Positions 27,701 through 41,805 of a DNA stretch of 64,000 nt are shown here, piece by piece. A program made the position numbers and the translations under genes. This DNA comes from Climacium dendroides (lineage: Eukaryota; Streptophyta; Bryopsida; Hypnales; Climaciaceae), in contig CATNNA010000010.1 in the NCBI GenBank assembly GCA_950106755.1, forward strand, positions 186,001 to 250,000. The letters run 5' to 3'. Below the pieces are notes generated by a model. That model saw only the letters and a list, made by a program, of their open reading frames with translations. It did not search any database and was not told where the DNA came from. The stretch's first letter is position 1; each line of letters starts with the position of its first letter.

Positions 27701-29835
27701 AAGCAATAGGGTTCTCTTAAACTTCATTCCTCCATGAATCCTAATTATTTCGAAGATTTGCAACTTATGTGTTATGTTTTCGGACATGATTCCACGTCAA
27801 AACGATATAATTTATTGGTTTGGTTTCTATTAAATACAGCATGATTTTTAGAGTCTCTTTTTTTTAAAACCCATTTCACTTAGAAAAGTGTGGGGAAGCA
27901 ATAGGGTTCTCTTAAACTTCATTCCTCCATGAATCCTAATTATTTCGAAGATTTGCAACTTATGTGTTATGTTTTCGGACAGGCTTCCATGTCAAGACGA
28001 TATAATTTATTGGTTTCGTTTCTATTAAATACAGCATGATTTTTAGAGTCTCCTCTTTTTAAAACCCATTTCACTTAGGAAAGTATATGGAAGCAATAGG
28101 GTTCTCTTAAACTTCATTTTTCCATGAATCCTAATTATTTCGAAGATTTGCAACTTATGTGTTATGTTTTCGGACATGATTCCACGTCAAAACGATATAA
28201 TTTATTGGTTTGGTTTCTATTAAATACAGCATGATTTTTAGAGTCTCCATTTTTTAAAACCCATTTCACTTACAAAAGTGTGGGGAAGCAATAGGGTTCT
28301 CTTAAACTTCATTCCTCCATGAATCCTAATTATTTCGAAGATTTGCAACTTATGTGTTATGTTTTCGGACATGATTCCACGTCAAAACGATATAATTTAT
28401 TGGTTTGGTTTCTATTAAATACAGCATGATTTTTAGAGTCTCCTTTTTGTAAAACCCGTTTCACTAACAAAAGTGTGGGGAAGCAATAGGGTTCTCTTAA
28501 ACTTCATTTTTCCATGAATCCTAATTATTTCGAAGATTTGCAACTTATGTGTTATGTTTTCGGACATGATTCCACGTCAAAACGATATAATTTATTGGTT
28601 TGGTTTCTATTAAATACAGCATGATTCTTAGAGTCTCCTCTTTTTAAAACCCATTTCACTTACAAAAGTGTGGGGAAGCAATAGGGTTCTCTTAAACTTC
28701 ATTCCTCCATGAATCCTAATTATTTCGAAGATTTGCAACTTATGTGTTATGTTTTCGGACAGGCTTCCATGTCAAAACGATATAATTTATTGGTTTGGTT
28801 TCGATTAAATACAGCATGATTTTTAGAGTCTCCTTCTTCTAAAACCCATTTCACTTACAGAAGTATGGGGAAGCAATAGGGTTCTCTTAAACTTCATTTT
28901 TCCATGAATCCTAATTATTTCGAAGATTTGCAACTTATGTGTTATGTTTTCGGACAGGCTTCCACGTCAAAACGATATAATTTATTGGTTTGGTTTCTAT
29001 TAAATACAGCATGATTTTTAGAGTCTCCTCTTTTTAAAACCCATTTCACTTACAAAAGTATATGGAAGCAATAGGGTTCTCTTAAACTTCATTCGTCCAT
29101 GAATCCTAATTATTTCGAAGATTTGCAACTTATGTGTTATGTTTTCGGACATGATTCCACGTCAAAACGATATAATTTATTGGTTTGGTTTCTATTAAAT
29201 ACAGCATGATTTTTAGAGTCTCCTTTTTTTAAAACCCATTTCACTTACAAAAGTGTGGGGAAGCAATAGGGTTCTCTTAAACTTCATTTTTCCATGAATC
29301 CTAATTATTTCGAAGATTTGCAACTTATGTGTTATGTTTTCGGACATGATTCCACGTCAAAACGATATAATTTATTGGTTAGGTTTCTATTAAATACAGC
29401 ATGATTTTTAGAGTCTCCTCTTTTTAAAACCCATTTCACTTACAAAAGTGTGGGGAAGCAATAGGGTTCTCTTAAACTTCATTTTTCCATGAATCCTAAT
29501 TATTTCGAAGATTTGCAACTTATGTGTTATGTTTTCGGACATGATTCCACGTCAAAACGATATAATTTATTGGTTTGGTTTCTATTAAATACAGCATGAT
29601 TTTTAGAGTCTCCTTTTTTTAAAACCCGTTTCACTAACAAAAGTGTGGGGAAGCAATAGGGTTCTCTTAAACTTCATTTTTCCATGAATCCTAATTATTT
29701 CGAAGATTTGCAACTTATGTGTTATGTTTTCGGACATGATTCCACGTCAAAACGATATAATTTATTGGTTTGGTTTCTATTAAATACAGCATGATTTTTA
29801 GAGTCTCCTTTTTTTAAAACCCATTTCACTTACAA

Positions 29836-30615
29836 AAGTGTGGGGAAGCAATAGGGTTCTCTTAAACTTCATTTTTCCATGAATCCTAATTATTTCGAAG
29901 ATTTGCAACTTATGTGTTATGTTTTCGGACATGATTCCCCGTCAAAACGATATAATTTATTGGTTTGGTTTCTATTAAATACAGCATGTTTTTTAGAGTC
30001 TCCTTTTTTTAAAACCCATTTCACTTACAAAAGTGTGGGGAAGCAATAGGGTTCTCTTAAACTTCATTTTTCCATGAATCCTAATTATTTCGAAGATTTG
30101 CAACTTATGTGTTATGTTTTCGGACAGGCTTCCATGTCAAAACGATATAATTTATTGGTTTCGATTCTATTAAACACAACATGATTCTTAGAGTCTCCTT
30201 TTTTTAAAACCCATTTCACTTACAAAAGTGTGGGGAAGCAACAGGGTTCTCTTAAACTTCATTTTTCCATGAATCCTAATTATTTCGAAGATTTGCAACT
30301 TATGTGTTATGTTTTCGGACATGATTCCACGTCAAAACGATATAATTTATTGGTTTTGTTTCTATTAAACACAGCATGATTTTTAGAGTCTCCTTTTTTT
30401 AAAACCCATTTCACTTACAAAAGTGTGGGGAAGCAATAGGGTTCTCTTAAACTTCATTTTTCCATGAATCCTAATTATTTCGAAGATTTGCAACTTATGT
30501 GCTATGTTTTCGGACAGGCTTCCACGTCAAAACGCCATAATTTATTGGTTCGGTTTCTATTAAATACAGCATGATTTTTAGAGTCTCCTCTTTTAAAAAC
30601 CCATTTCACTTACAA
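29836..30615 (+). repeat. Domain-B-type island inside domain C
   Basis: Monomers 154-157 carry B-type haplotypes: ATGTTTTTTA, ACAACATG, AACAGGG, then a GCCAT/GGTTCGG unit with a private GTGCTATG. On both sides the units are C type (CCCGTTTCACTAAC before, TATATGG/CATTCG after). It matches 24,181-24,765 and resembles a block copied or retained during array turnover. Confidence 0.78.
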
Positions 30616-31395
30616 AAGTATATGGAAGCAATAGGGTTCTCTTAAACTTCATTCGTCCATGAATCCTAATTATTTCGAAGATTTGCAACTTATGTGTTAT
30701 GTTTTCGGACAGGATTCCACGTCAAAACGATATAATTTATTGGTTTGGTTTCTATTAAATACAGCATGATTTTTAGAGTCTCCTTTTTTTAAAACCCATT
30801 TCACTTACAAAAGTGTGGGGAAGCAATAGGGTTCTCTTAAACTTCGTTTTTCCATGAATCCTAATTATTTCGAAGATTTGCAACTTATGTGTTATGTTTT
30901 CGGACAGGCTTCCATGTCAAAACGATATAATTTATTGGTTTCGTTTCTATTAAATACAGCATGATTTTTAGAGTCTCCTTTTTTTAAAACCCATTTCACT
31001 TACAAAAGTGTGGGGAAGCAATAGGGTTCTCTTAAACTTCATTTTTCCATGAATCCTAATTATTTCGAAGATTTGCAACTTATGTGTTATGTTTTCGGAC
31101 ATGATTCCACGTCAAAACGATATAATTTATTGGTTTGGTTTCTATTAAATACAGCATGATTTTTAGAGTCTCCATTTTTTAAAACCCATTTCACTTACAA
31201 AAGTGTGGGGAAGCAATAGGGTTCTCTTAAACTTCATTCCTCCATGAATCCTAATTATTTCGAAGATTTGCAACTTATGTGTTATGTTTTCGGACATGAT
31301 TCCACGTCAAAACGATATAATTTATTGGTTTGGTTTCTATTAAATACAGCATGATTCTTAGAGTCTCCTCTTTTTAAAACCCATTTCACTTACAA

Positions 31396-32175
31396 AAGTG
31401 TGGGGAAGCAATAGGGTTCTCTTAAACTTCATTCCTCCATGAATCCTAATTATTTCGAAGATTTGCAACTTATGTGTTATGTTTTCGGACAGGCTTCCAT
31501 GTCAAAACGATATAATTTATTGGTTTGGTTTCGATTAAATACAGCATGATTTTTAGAGTCTCCTTCTTCTAAAACCCATTTCACTTACAAAAGTATGGGG
31601 AAGCAATAGGGTTCTCTTAAACTTCATTTTTCCATGAATCCTAATTATTTCGAAGATTTGCAACTTATGTGTTATGTTTTCGGACATGATTCCACGTCAA
31701 AACGATATAATTTATTGGTTAGGTTTCTATTAAATACAGCATGATTTTTAGAGTCTCCTCTTTTTAAAACCCATTTCACTTACAAAAGTATATGGAAGCA
31801 ATAGGGTTCTCTTAAACTTCATTCGTCCATGAATCCTAATTATTTCGAAGATTTGCAACTTATGTGTTATGTTTTCGGACATGATTCCACGTCAAAACGA
31901 TATAATTTATTGGTTTGGTTTCTATTAAATACAGCATGATTTTTAGAGTCTCCTTTTTTTAAAACCCATTTCACTTACAAAAGTGTGGGGAAGCAATAGG
32001 GTTCTCTTAAACTTCATTTTTCCATGAATCCTAATTATTTCGAAGATTTGCAACTTATGTGTTATGTTTTCGGACATGATTCCACGTCAAAACGATATAA
32101 TTTATTGGTTAGGTTTCTATTAAATACAGCATGATTTTTAGAGTCTCCTCTTTTTAAAACCCATTTCACTTACAA
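31396..32175 (+). repeat. 4-monomer module, copy 1 of 3
   Basis: Monomers 162-165 run CATTCC/TTCCATG/TTTCGAT/CTTCTAAAAC; AAGTATGGGG with GGTTAGG; AAGTATATGG with CATTCG; GGTTAGG with CCTC. The same four units occur at 33,931-34,710 (monomers 175-178) and 38,416-39,195 (198-201), at spacings of 13 and 23 monomers. After copy 1 the series departs (ATGATTCTTAG unit), while copies 2 and 3 continue together. Confidence 0.85.
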
Positions 32176-32565
32176 AAGTGTGGGGAAGCAATAGGGTTCT
32201 CTTAAACTTCATTTTTCCATGAATCCTAATTATTTCGAAGATTTGCAACTTATGTGTTATGTTTTCGGACATGATTCCACGTCAAAACGATATAATTTAT
32301 TGGTTTGGTTTCTATTAAATACAGCATGATTCTTAGAGTCTCCTCTTTTTAAAACCCATTTCACTTACAAAAGTGTGGGGAAGCAATAGGGTTCTCTTAA
32401 ACTTCATTTTTCCATGAATCCTAATTATTTCGAAGATTTGCAACTTATGTGTTATATTTTCGGACATGATTCCACGTCAAAACGATATAATTTATTGGTT
32501 TGGTTTCGATTAAATACAGCATGATTTTTAGAGTCTCCTTCTTCTAAAACCCATTTCACTTACAA

Positions 32566-33540
32566 AAGTATGGGGAAGCAATAGGGTTCTCTTAAACTTC
32601 ATTTTTCCATGAATCCTAATTATTTCGAAGATTTGCAACTTATGTGTTATGTTTTCGGACAGGCTTCCACGTCAAAACGATGTAATTTATTGGTTTGGTT
32701 TCTATTAAATACAGCATGATTTTTAGAGTCTCCTCTTTTTAAAACCCATTTCACTTACAAAAGTATATGGAAGCAATAGGGTTCTCTTAAACTTCATTTT
32801 TCCATGAATCCTAATTATTTCGAAGATTTGCAACTTATGTGTTATGTTTTCGGACAGGCTTCCATGTCAAAACGATATAATTTATTGGTTTGGTTTCTAT
32901 TAAATACAGCATGATTTTTAGAGTCTCCTCTTTTTAAAACCCATTTCACTTACAAAAGTGTGGGGAAGCAATAGGGTTCTCTTAAACTTCATTCGTCCAT
33001 GAATCCTAATTATTTCGAAGATTTGCAACTTATGTGTTATGTTTTCGGACATGATTCCACGTCAAAACGATATAATTTATTGGTTTGGTTTCTATTAAAT
33101 ACAGCATGATTTTTAGAGTCTCCTTTTTTTAAAACCCATTTCACTTACAAAAGTGTGGGGAAGCAATAGGGTTCTCTTAAACTTCATTTTTCCATGAATC
33201 CTAATTATTTCGAAGATTTGCAACTTATGTGTTATGTTTTCGGACATGATTCCACGTCAAAACGATATAATTTATTGGTTTGGTTTCTATTAAATACAGC
33301 ATGATTTTTAGAGTCTCCTCTTTTTAAAACCCATTTCACTTACAAAAGTGTGGGGAAGCAATAGGGTTCTCTTAAACTTCATTTTTCCATGAATCCTAAT
33401 TATTTCGAAGATTTGCAACTTATGTGTTATGTTTTCGGACATGATTCCACGTCAAAACGATATAATTTATTGGTTTGGTTTCTATTAAATACAGCATGAT
33501 TTTTAGAGTCTCCTTTTTTTAAAACCCGTTTCACTAACAA
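32566..33540 (+). repeat. 5-monomer GATGTAA block, third copy
   Basis: Monomers 168-172 (AAGTATGGGG with AGGC and GATGTAATTTA; AAGTATATGG with TTCCATG; CATTCG; CCTC; CCCGTTTCACTAAC) match monomers 186-190 (36,076-37,050) and 209-213 (40,561-41,535). The spacings are 18 and 23 monomers. The unit after it, monomer 173, has CTCCATTTTTT and differs from the others. Confidence 0.82.
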
Positions 33541-33930
33541 AAGTGTGGGGAAGCAATAGGGTTCTCTTAAACTTCATTTTTCCATGAATCCTAATTATTT
33601 CGAAGATTTGCAACTTATGTGTTATGTTTTCGGACATGATTCCACGTCAAAACGATATAATTTATTGGTTTGGTTTCTATTAAATACAGCATGATTTTTA
33701 GAGTCTCCATTTTTTAAAACCCATTTCACTTACAAAAGTGTGGGGAAGCAATAGGGTTCTCTTAAACTTCATTCCTCCATGAATCCTAATTATTTCGAAG
33801 ATTTGCAACTTATGTGTTATGTTTTCGGACATGATTCCACGTCAAAACGATATAATTTATTGGTTTGGTTTCTATTAAATACAGCATGATTTTTAGAGTC
33901 TCCTCTTTTTAAAACCCATTTCACTTACAA

Positions 33931-36900
33931 AAGTGTGGGGAAGCAATAGGGTTCTCTTAAACTTCATTCCTCCATGAATCCTAATTATTTCGAAGATTTG
34001 CAACTTATGTGTTATGTTTTCGGACAGGCTTCCATGTCAAAACGATATAATTTATTGGTTTGGTTTCGATTAAATACAGCATGATTTTTAGAGTCTCCTT
34101 CTTCTAAAACCCATTTCACTTACAAAAGTATGGGGAAGCAATAGGGTTCTCTTAAACTTCATTTTTCCATGAATCCTAATTATTTCGAAGATTTGCAACT
34201 TATGTGTTATGTTTTCGGACATGATTCCACGTCAAAACGATATAATTTATTGGTTAGGTTTCTATTAAATACAGCATGATTTTTAGAGTCTCCTCTTTTT
34301 AAAACCCATTTCACTTACAAAAGTATATGGAAGCAATAGGGTTCTCTTAAACTTCATTCGTCCATGAATCCTAATTATTTCGAAGATTTGCAACTTATGT
34401 GTTATGTTTTCGGACATGATTCCACGTCAAAACGATATAATTTATTGGTTTGGTTTCTATTAAATACAGCATGATTTTTAGAGTCTCCTTTTTTTAAAAC
34501 CCATTTCACTTACAAAAGTGTGGGGAAGCAATAGGGTTCTCTTAAACTTCATTTTTCCATGAATCCTAATTATTTCGAAGATTTGCAACTTATGTGTTAT
34601 GTTTTCGGACATGATTCCACGTCAAAACGATATAATTTATTGGTTAGGTTTCTATTAAATACAGCATGATTTTTAGAGTCTCCTCTTTTTAAAACCCATT
34701 TCACTTACAAAAGTGTGGGGAAGCAATAGGGTTCTCTTAAACTTCATTTTTCCATGAATCCTAATTATTTCGAAGATTTGCAACTTATGTGTTATGTTTT
34801 CGGACATGATTCCACGTCAAAACGATATAATTTATTGGTTTGGTTTCTATTAAATACAGCATGATTTTTAGAGTCTCCTTTTTTTAAAACCCGTTTCACT
34901 AACAAAAGTGTGGGGAAGCAATAGGGTTCTCTTAAACTTCATTTTTCCATGAATCCTAATTATTTCGAAGATTTGCAACTTATGTGTTATGTTTTCGGAC
35001 ATGATTCCACGTCAAAACGATATAATTTATTGGTTTGGTTTCGATTAAATACAGCATGATTTTTAGAGTCTCCTTCTTCTAAAACCCATTTCACTTACAA
35101 AAGTATGGGGAAGCAATAGGGTTCTCTTAAACTTCATTTTTCCATGAATCCTAATTATTTCGAAGATTTGCAACTTATGTGTTATGTTTTCGGACAGGCT
35201 TCCACGTCAAAACGATGTAATTTATTGGTTTGGTTTCTATTAAATACAGCATGATTTTTAGAGTCTCCTCTTTTTAAAACCCATTTCACTTACAAAAGTA
35301 TATGGAAGCAATAGGGTTCTCTTAAACTTCATTCGTCCATGAATCCTAATTATTTCGAAGATTTGCAACTTATGTGTTATGTTTTCGGACAGGATTCCAC
35401 GTCAAAACGATATAATTTATTGGTTTGGTTTCTATTAAATACAGCATGATTTTTAGAGTCTCCTTTTTTTAAAACCCATTTCACTTACAAAAGTGTGGGG
35501 AAGCAATAGGGTTCTCTTAAACTTCATTTTTCCATGAATCCTAATTATTTCGAAGATTTGCAACTTATGTGTTATGTTTTCGGACATGATTCCACGTCAA
35601 AACGATATAATTTATTGGTTAGGTTTCTATTAAATACAGCATGATTTTTAGAGTCTCCTCTTTTTAAAACCCATTTCACTTACAAAAGTGTGGGGAAGCA
35701 ATAGGGTTCTCTTAAACTTCATTTTTCCATGAATCCTAATTATTTCGAAGATTTGCAACTTATGTGTTATGTTTTCGGACATGATTCCACGTCAAAACGA
35801 TATAATTTATTGGTTTGGTTTCTATTAAATACAGCATGATTTTTAGAGTCTCCTTTTTTTAAAACCCGTTTCACTAACAAAAGTGTGGGGAAGCAATAGG
35901 GTTCTCTTAAACTTCATTTTTCCATGAATCCTAATTATTTCGAAGATTTGCAACTTATGTGTTATATTTTCGGACATGATTCCACGTCAAAACGATATAA
36001 TTTATTGGTTTGGTTTCGATTAAATACAGCATGATTTTTAGAGTCTCCTTCTTCTAAAACCCATTTCACTTACAAAAGTATGGGGAAGCAATAGGGTTCT
36101 CTTAAACTTCATTTTTCCATGAATCCTAATTATTTCGAAGATTTGCAACTTATGTGTTATGTTTTCGGACAGGCTTCCACGTCAAAACGATGTAATTTAT
36201 TGGTTTGGTTTCTATTAAATACAGCATGATTTTTAGAGTCTCCTCTTTTTAAAACCCATTTCACTTACAAAAGTATATGGAAGCAATAGGGTTCTCTTAA
36301 ACTTCATTTTTCCATGAATCCTAATTATTTCGAAGATTTGCAACTTATGTGTTATGTTTTCGGACAGGCTTCCATGTCAAAACGATATAATTTATTGGTT
36401 TGGTTTCTATTAAATACAGCATGATTTTTAGAGTCTCCTCTTTTTAAAACCCATTTCACTTACAAAAGTGTGGGGAAGCAATAGGGTTCTCTTAAACTTC
36501 ATTCGTCCATGAATCCTAATTATTTCGAAGATTTGCAACTTATGTGTTATGTTTTCGGACATGATTCCACGTCAAAACGATATAATTTATTGGTTTGGTT
36601 TCTATTAAATACAGCATGATTTTTAGAGTCTCCTTTTTTTAAAACCCATTTCACTTACAAAAGTGTGGGGAAGCAATAGGGTTCTCTTAAACTTCATTTT
36701 TCCATGAATCCTAATTATTTCGAAGATTTGCAACTTATGTGTTATGTTTTCGGACATGATTCCACGTCAAAACGATATAATTTATTGGTTTGGTTTCTAT
36801 TAAATACAGCATGATTTTTAGAGTCTCCTCTTTTTAAAACCCATTTCACTTACAAAAGTGTGGGGAAGCAATAGGGTTCTCTTAAACTTCATTTTTCCAT

Positions 36901-37320
36901 GAATCCTAATTATTTCGAAGATTTGCAACTTATGTGTTATGTTTTCGGACATGATTCCACGTCAAAACGATATAATTTATTGGTTTGGTTTCTATTAAAT
37001 ACAGCATGATTTTTAGAGTCTCCTTTTTTTAAAACCCGTTTCACTAACAAAAGTGTGGGGAAGCAATAGGGTTCTCTTAAACTTCATTTTTCCATGAATC
37101 CTAATTATTTCGAAGATTTGCAACTTATGTGTTATGTTTTCGGACATGATTCCACGTCAAAACGATATAATTTATTGGTTTGGTTTCGATTAAATACAGC
37201 ATGATTTTTAGAGTCTCCTTTTTTTAAAACCCATTTCACTTAGAAAAGTGTGGGGAAGCAATAGGGTTCTGTTAAACTTCATTCCTCCATGAATCCTAAT
37301 TATTTCGAAGATTTGCAACT
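33931..37320 (+). repeat. 17-18-monomer block, copy 1 (23-monomer spacing)
   Basis: Monomers 175-191 and the first third of 192 are repeated at 38,416-41,805, exactly 4,485 bp downstream. Private-looking markers are shared in order, including CAGGATTCC (monomer 182/205), GTTATATTTT with CTTCTAAAAC (185/208) and TTCTGTTAAAC (192/215). I saw no difference until TTATGTG against TTGTGTG in monomer 192/215. Just after, copy 1 has one more ACTTTGGAAAGTATAGGG unit than copy 2. Confidence 0.88.
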
Positions 37321-38415
37321 TATGTGTTATGTTTTCGGACAGGCTTCCATGTCAAAACGATATAATTTATTGGTTTCGTTTCTATTAAATACAGCATGAT
37401 TTTTAGAGTCTCCTCTTTTTAAAACCTATTTCACTTTGGAAAGTATAGGGAAGTAATAGGGATCTCTTAAACTTCATTCCTCCATGAATCCTAATTATTT
37501 CGAAGATTTGCAACTTGTGTGTTATGTTTTCGGACAGGCTTCCATGTCAAAACGATATAATTTATTGGTTTCGTTTCTATTAAATACAGCATGATTTTTA
37601 GAGTCTCCTCTTTTTAAAACCCATTTCACTTTGGAAAGTATAGGGAAGTAATAGGGTTCTCTTAAACTTCATTCCTCCATGAATCCTAATTATTTCGAAG
37701 ATTTGCAACTTGTGTGTTATGTTTTCGGACAGGCTTCCATGTCAAAACGATATAATTTATTGGTTTCGTTTCTATTAAATACAGCATGATTTTTAGAGTC
37801 TCCTTTTTTTAAAACCCATTTCACTTACAAAAGTGTGGGGAAGCAATAGGGTTCTCTTAAACTTCATTCCTCCATGAATCCTAATTATTTCGAAGATTTG
37901 CAACTTATGTGTTATGTTTTCGGACAGGCTTCCATGTCAAAACGATATAATTTATTGGTTTGGTTTCGATTAAATACAGCATGATTTTTAGAGTCTCCTT
38001 CTTCTAAAACCCATTTCACTTACAAAAGTATGGGGAAGCAATAGGGTTCTCTTAAACTTCATTTTTCCATGAATCCTAATTATTTCGAAGATTTGCAACT
38101 TATGTGTTATGTTTTCGGACAGGCTTCCACGTCAAAACGATATAATTTATTGGTTTGGTTTCTATTAAATACAGCATGATTTTTAGAGTCTCCTCTTTTT
38201 AAAACGCATTTCACTTACAAAAGTATATGGAAGCAATAGGGTTCTCTTAAACTTCATTCGTCCATGAATCCTAATTATTTCGAAGATTTGCAACTTATGT
38301 GTTATGTTTTCGGACATGATTCCACGTCAAAACGATATAATTTATTGGTTTGGTTTCTATTAAATACAGCATGATTCTTAGAGTCTCCTCTTTTTAAAAC
38401 CCATTTCACTTACAA

Positions 38416-41400
38416 AAGTGTGGGGAAGCAATAGGGTTCTCTTAAACTTCATTCCTCCATGAATCCTAATTATTTCGAAGATTTGCAACTTATGTGTTAT
38501 GTTTTCGGACAGGCTTCCATGTCAAAACGATATAATTTATTGGTTTGGTTTCGATTAAATACAGCATGATTTTTAGAGTCTCCTTCTTCTAAAACCCATT
38601 TCACTTACAAAAGTATGGGGAAGCAATAGGGTTCTCTTAAACTTCATTTTTCCATGAATCCTAATTATTTCGAAGATTTGCAACTTATGTGTTATGTTTT
38701 CGGACATGATTCCACGTCAAAACGATATAATTTATTGGTTAGGTTTCTATTAAATACAGCATGATTTTTAGAGTCTCCTCTTTTTAAAACCCATTTCACT
38801 TACAAAAGTATATGGAAGCAATAGGGTTCTCTTAAACTTCATTCGTCCATGAATCCTAATTATTTCGAAGATTTGCAACTTATGTGTTATGTTTTCGGAC
38901 ATGATTCCACGTCAAAACGATATAATTTATTGGTTTGGTTTCTATTAAATACAGCATGATTTTTAGAGTCTCCTTTTTTTAAAACCCATTTCACTTACAA
39001 AAGTGTGGGGAAGCAATAGGGTTCTCTTAAACTTCATTTTTCCATGAATCCTAATTATTTCGAAGATTTGCAACTTATGTGTTATGTTTTCGGACATGAT
39101 TCCACGTCAAAACGATATAATTTATTGGTTAGGTTTCTATTAAATACAGCATGATTTTTAGAGTCTCCTCTTTTTAAAACCCATTTCACTTACAAAAGTG
39201 TGGGGAAGCAATAGGGTTCTCTTAAACTTCATTTTTCCATGAATCCTAATTATTTCGAAGATTTGCAACTTATGTGTTATGTTTTCGGACATGATTCCAC
39301 GTCAAAACGATATAATTTATTGGTTTGGTTTCTATTAAATACAGCATGATTTTTAGAGTCTCCTTTTTTTAAAACCCGTTTCACTAACAAAAGTGTGGGG
39401 AAGCAATAGGGTTCTCTTAAACTTCATTTTTCCATGAATCCTAATTATTTCGAAGATTTGCAACTTATGTGTTATGTTTTCGGACATGATTCCACGTCAA
39501 AACGATATAATTTATTGGTTTGGTTTCGATTAAATACAGCATGATTTTTAGAGTCTCCTTCTTCTAAAACCCATTTCACTTACAAAAGTATGGGGAAGCA
39601 ATAGGGTTCTCTTAAACTTCATTTTTCCATGAATCCTAATTATTTCGAAGATTTGCAACTTATGTGTTATGTTTTCGGACAGGCTTCCACGTCAAAACGA
39701 TGTAATTTATTGGTTTGGTTTCTATTAAATACAGCATGATTTTTAGAGTCTCCTCTTTTTAAAACCCATTTCACTTACAAAAGTATATGGAAGCAATAGG
39801 GTTCTCTTAAACTTCATTCGTCCATGAATCCTAATTATTTCGAAGATTTGCAACTTATGTGTTATGTTTTCGGACAGGATTCCACGTCAAAACGATATAA
39901 TTTATTGGTTTGGTTTCTATTAAATACAGCATGATTTTTAGAGTCTCCTTTTTTTAAAACCCATTTCACTTACAAAAGTGTGGGGAAGCAATAGGGTTCT
40001 CTTAAACTTCATTTTTCCATGAATCCTAATTATTTCGAAGATTTGCAACTTATGTGTTATGTTTTCGGACATGATTCCACGTCAAAACGATATAATTTAT
40101 TGGTTAGGTTTCTATTAAATACAGCATGATTTTTAGAGTCTCCTCTTTTTAAAACCCATTTCACTTACAAAAGTGTGGGGAAGCAATAGGGTTCTCTTAA
40201 ACTTCATTTTTCCATGAATCCTAATTATTTCGAAGATTTGCAACTTATGTGTTATGTTTTCGGACATGATTCCACGTCAAAACGATATAATTTATTGGTT
40301 TGGTTTCTATTAAATACAGCATGATTTTTAGAGTCTCCTTTTTTTAAAACCCGTTTCACTAACAAAAGTGTGGGGAAGCAATAGGGTTCTCTTAAACTTC
40401 ATTTTTCCATGAATCCTAATTATTTCGAAGATTTGCAACTTATGTGTTATATTTTCGGACATGATTCCACGTCAAAACGATATAATTTATTGGTTTGGTT
40501 TCGATTAAATACAGCATGATTTTTAGAGTCTCCTTCTTCTAAAACCCATTTCACTTACAAAAGTATGGGGAAGCAATAGGGTTCTCTTAAACTTCATTTT
40601 TCCATGAATCCTAATTATTTCGAAGATTTGCAACTTATGTGTTATGTTTTCGGACAGGCTTCCACGTCAAAACGATGTAATTTATTGGTTTGGTTTCTAT
40701 TAAATACAGCATGATTTTTAGAGTCTCCTCTTTTTAAAACCCATTTCACTTACAAAAGTATATGGAAGCAATAGGGTTCTCTTAAACTTCATTTTTCCAT
40801 GAATCCTAATTATTTCGAAGATTTGCAACTTATGTGTTATGTTTTCGGACAGGCTTCCATGTCAAAACGATATAATTTATTGGTTTGGTTTCTATTAAAT
40901 ACAGCATGATTTTTAGAGTCTCCTCTTTTTAAAACCCATTTCACTTACAAAAGTGTGGGGAAGCAATAGGGTTCTCTTAAACTTCATTCGTCCATGAATC
41001 CTAATTATTTCGAAGATTTGCAACTTATGTGTTATGTTTTCGGACATGATTCCACGTCAAAACGATATAATTTATTGGTTTGGTTTCTATTAAATACAGC
41101 ATGATTTTTAGAGTCTCCTTTTTTTAAAACCCATTTCACTTACAAAAGTGTGGGGAAGCAATAGGGTTCTCTTAAACTTCATTTTTCCATGAATCCTAAT
41201 TATTTCGAAGATTTGCAACTTATGTGTTATGTTTTCGGACATGATTCCACGTCAAAACGATATAATTTATTGGTTTGGTTTCTATTAAATACAGCATGAT
41301 TTTTAGAGTCTCCTCTTTTTAAAACCCATTTCACTTACAAAAGTGTGGGGAAGCAATAGGGTTCTCTTAAACTTCATTTTTCCATGAATCCTAATTATTT

Positions 41401-41805
41401 CGAAGATTTGCAACTTATGTGTTATGTTTTCGGACATGATTCCACGTCAAAACGATATAATTTATTGGTTTGGTTTCTATTAAATACAGCATGATTTTTA
41501 GAGTCTCCTTTTTTTAAAACCCGTTTCACTAACAAAAGTGTGGGGAAGCAATAGGGTTCTCTTAAACTTCATTTTTCCATGAATCCTAATTATTTCGAAG
41601 ATTTGCAACTTATGTGTTATGTTTTCGGACATGATTCCACGTCAAAACGATATAATTTATTGGTTTGGTTTCGATTAAATACAGCATGATTTTTAGAGTC
41701 TCCTTTTTTTAAAACCCATTTCACTTAGAAAAGTGTGGGGAAGCAATAGGGTTCTGTTAAACTTCATTCCTCCATGAATCCTAATTATTTCGAAGATTTG
41801 CAACT
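38416..41805 (+). repeat. 17-18-monomer block, copy 2
   Basis: This is the repeat of 33,931-37,320. On its left, monomer 197 is unrelated to monomer 174. On its right, the series rejoins at CATTCC/TTCCATG/CTTCT (42,121, matching 37,831) after one fewer intervening unit. This shows copy-number change by one monomer within a larger duplicated block. Confidence 0.88.
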
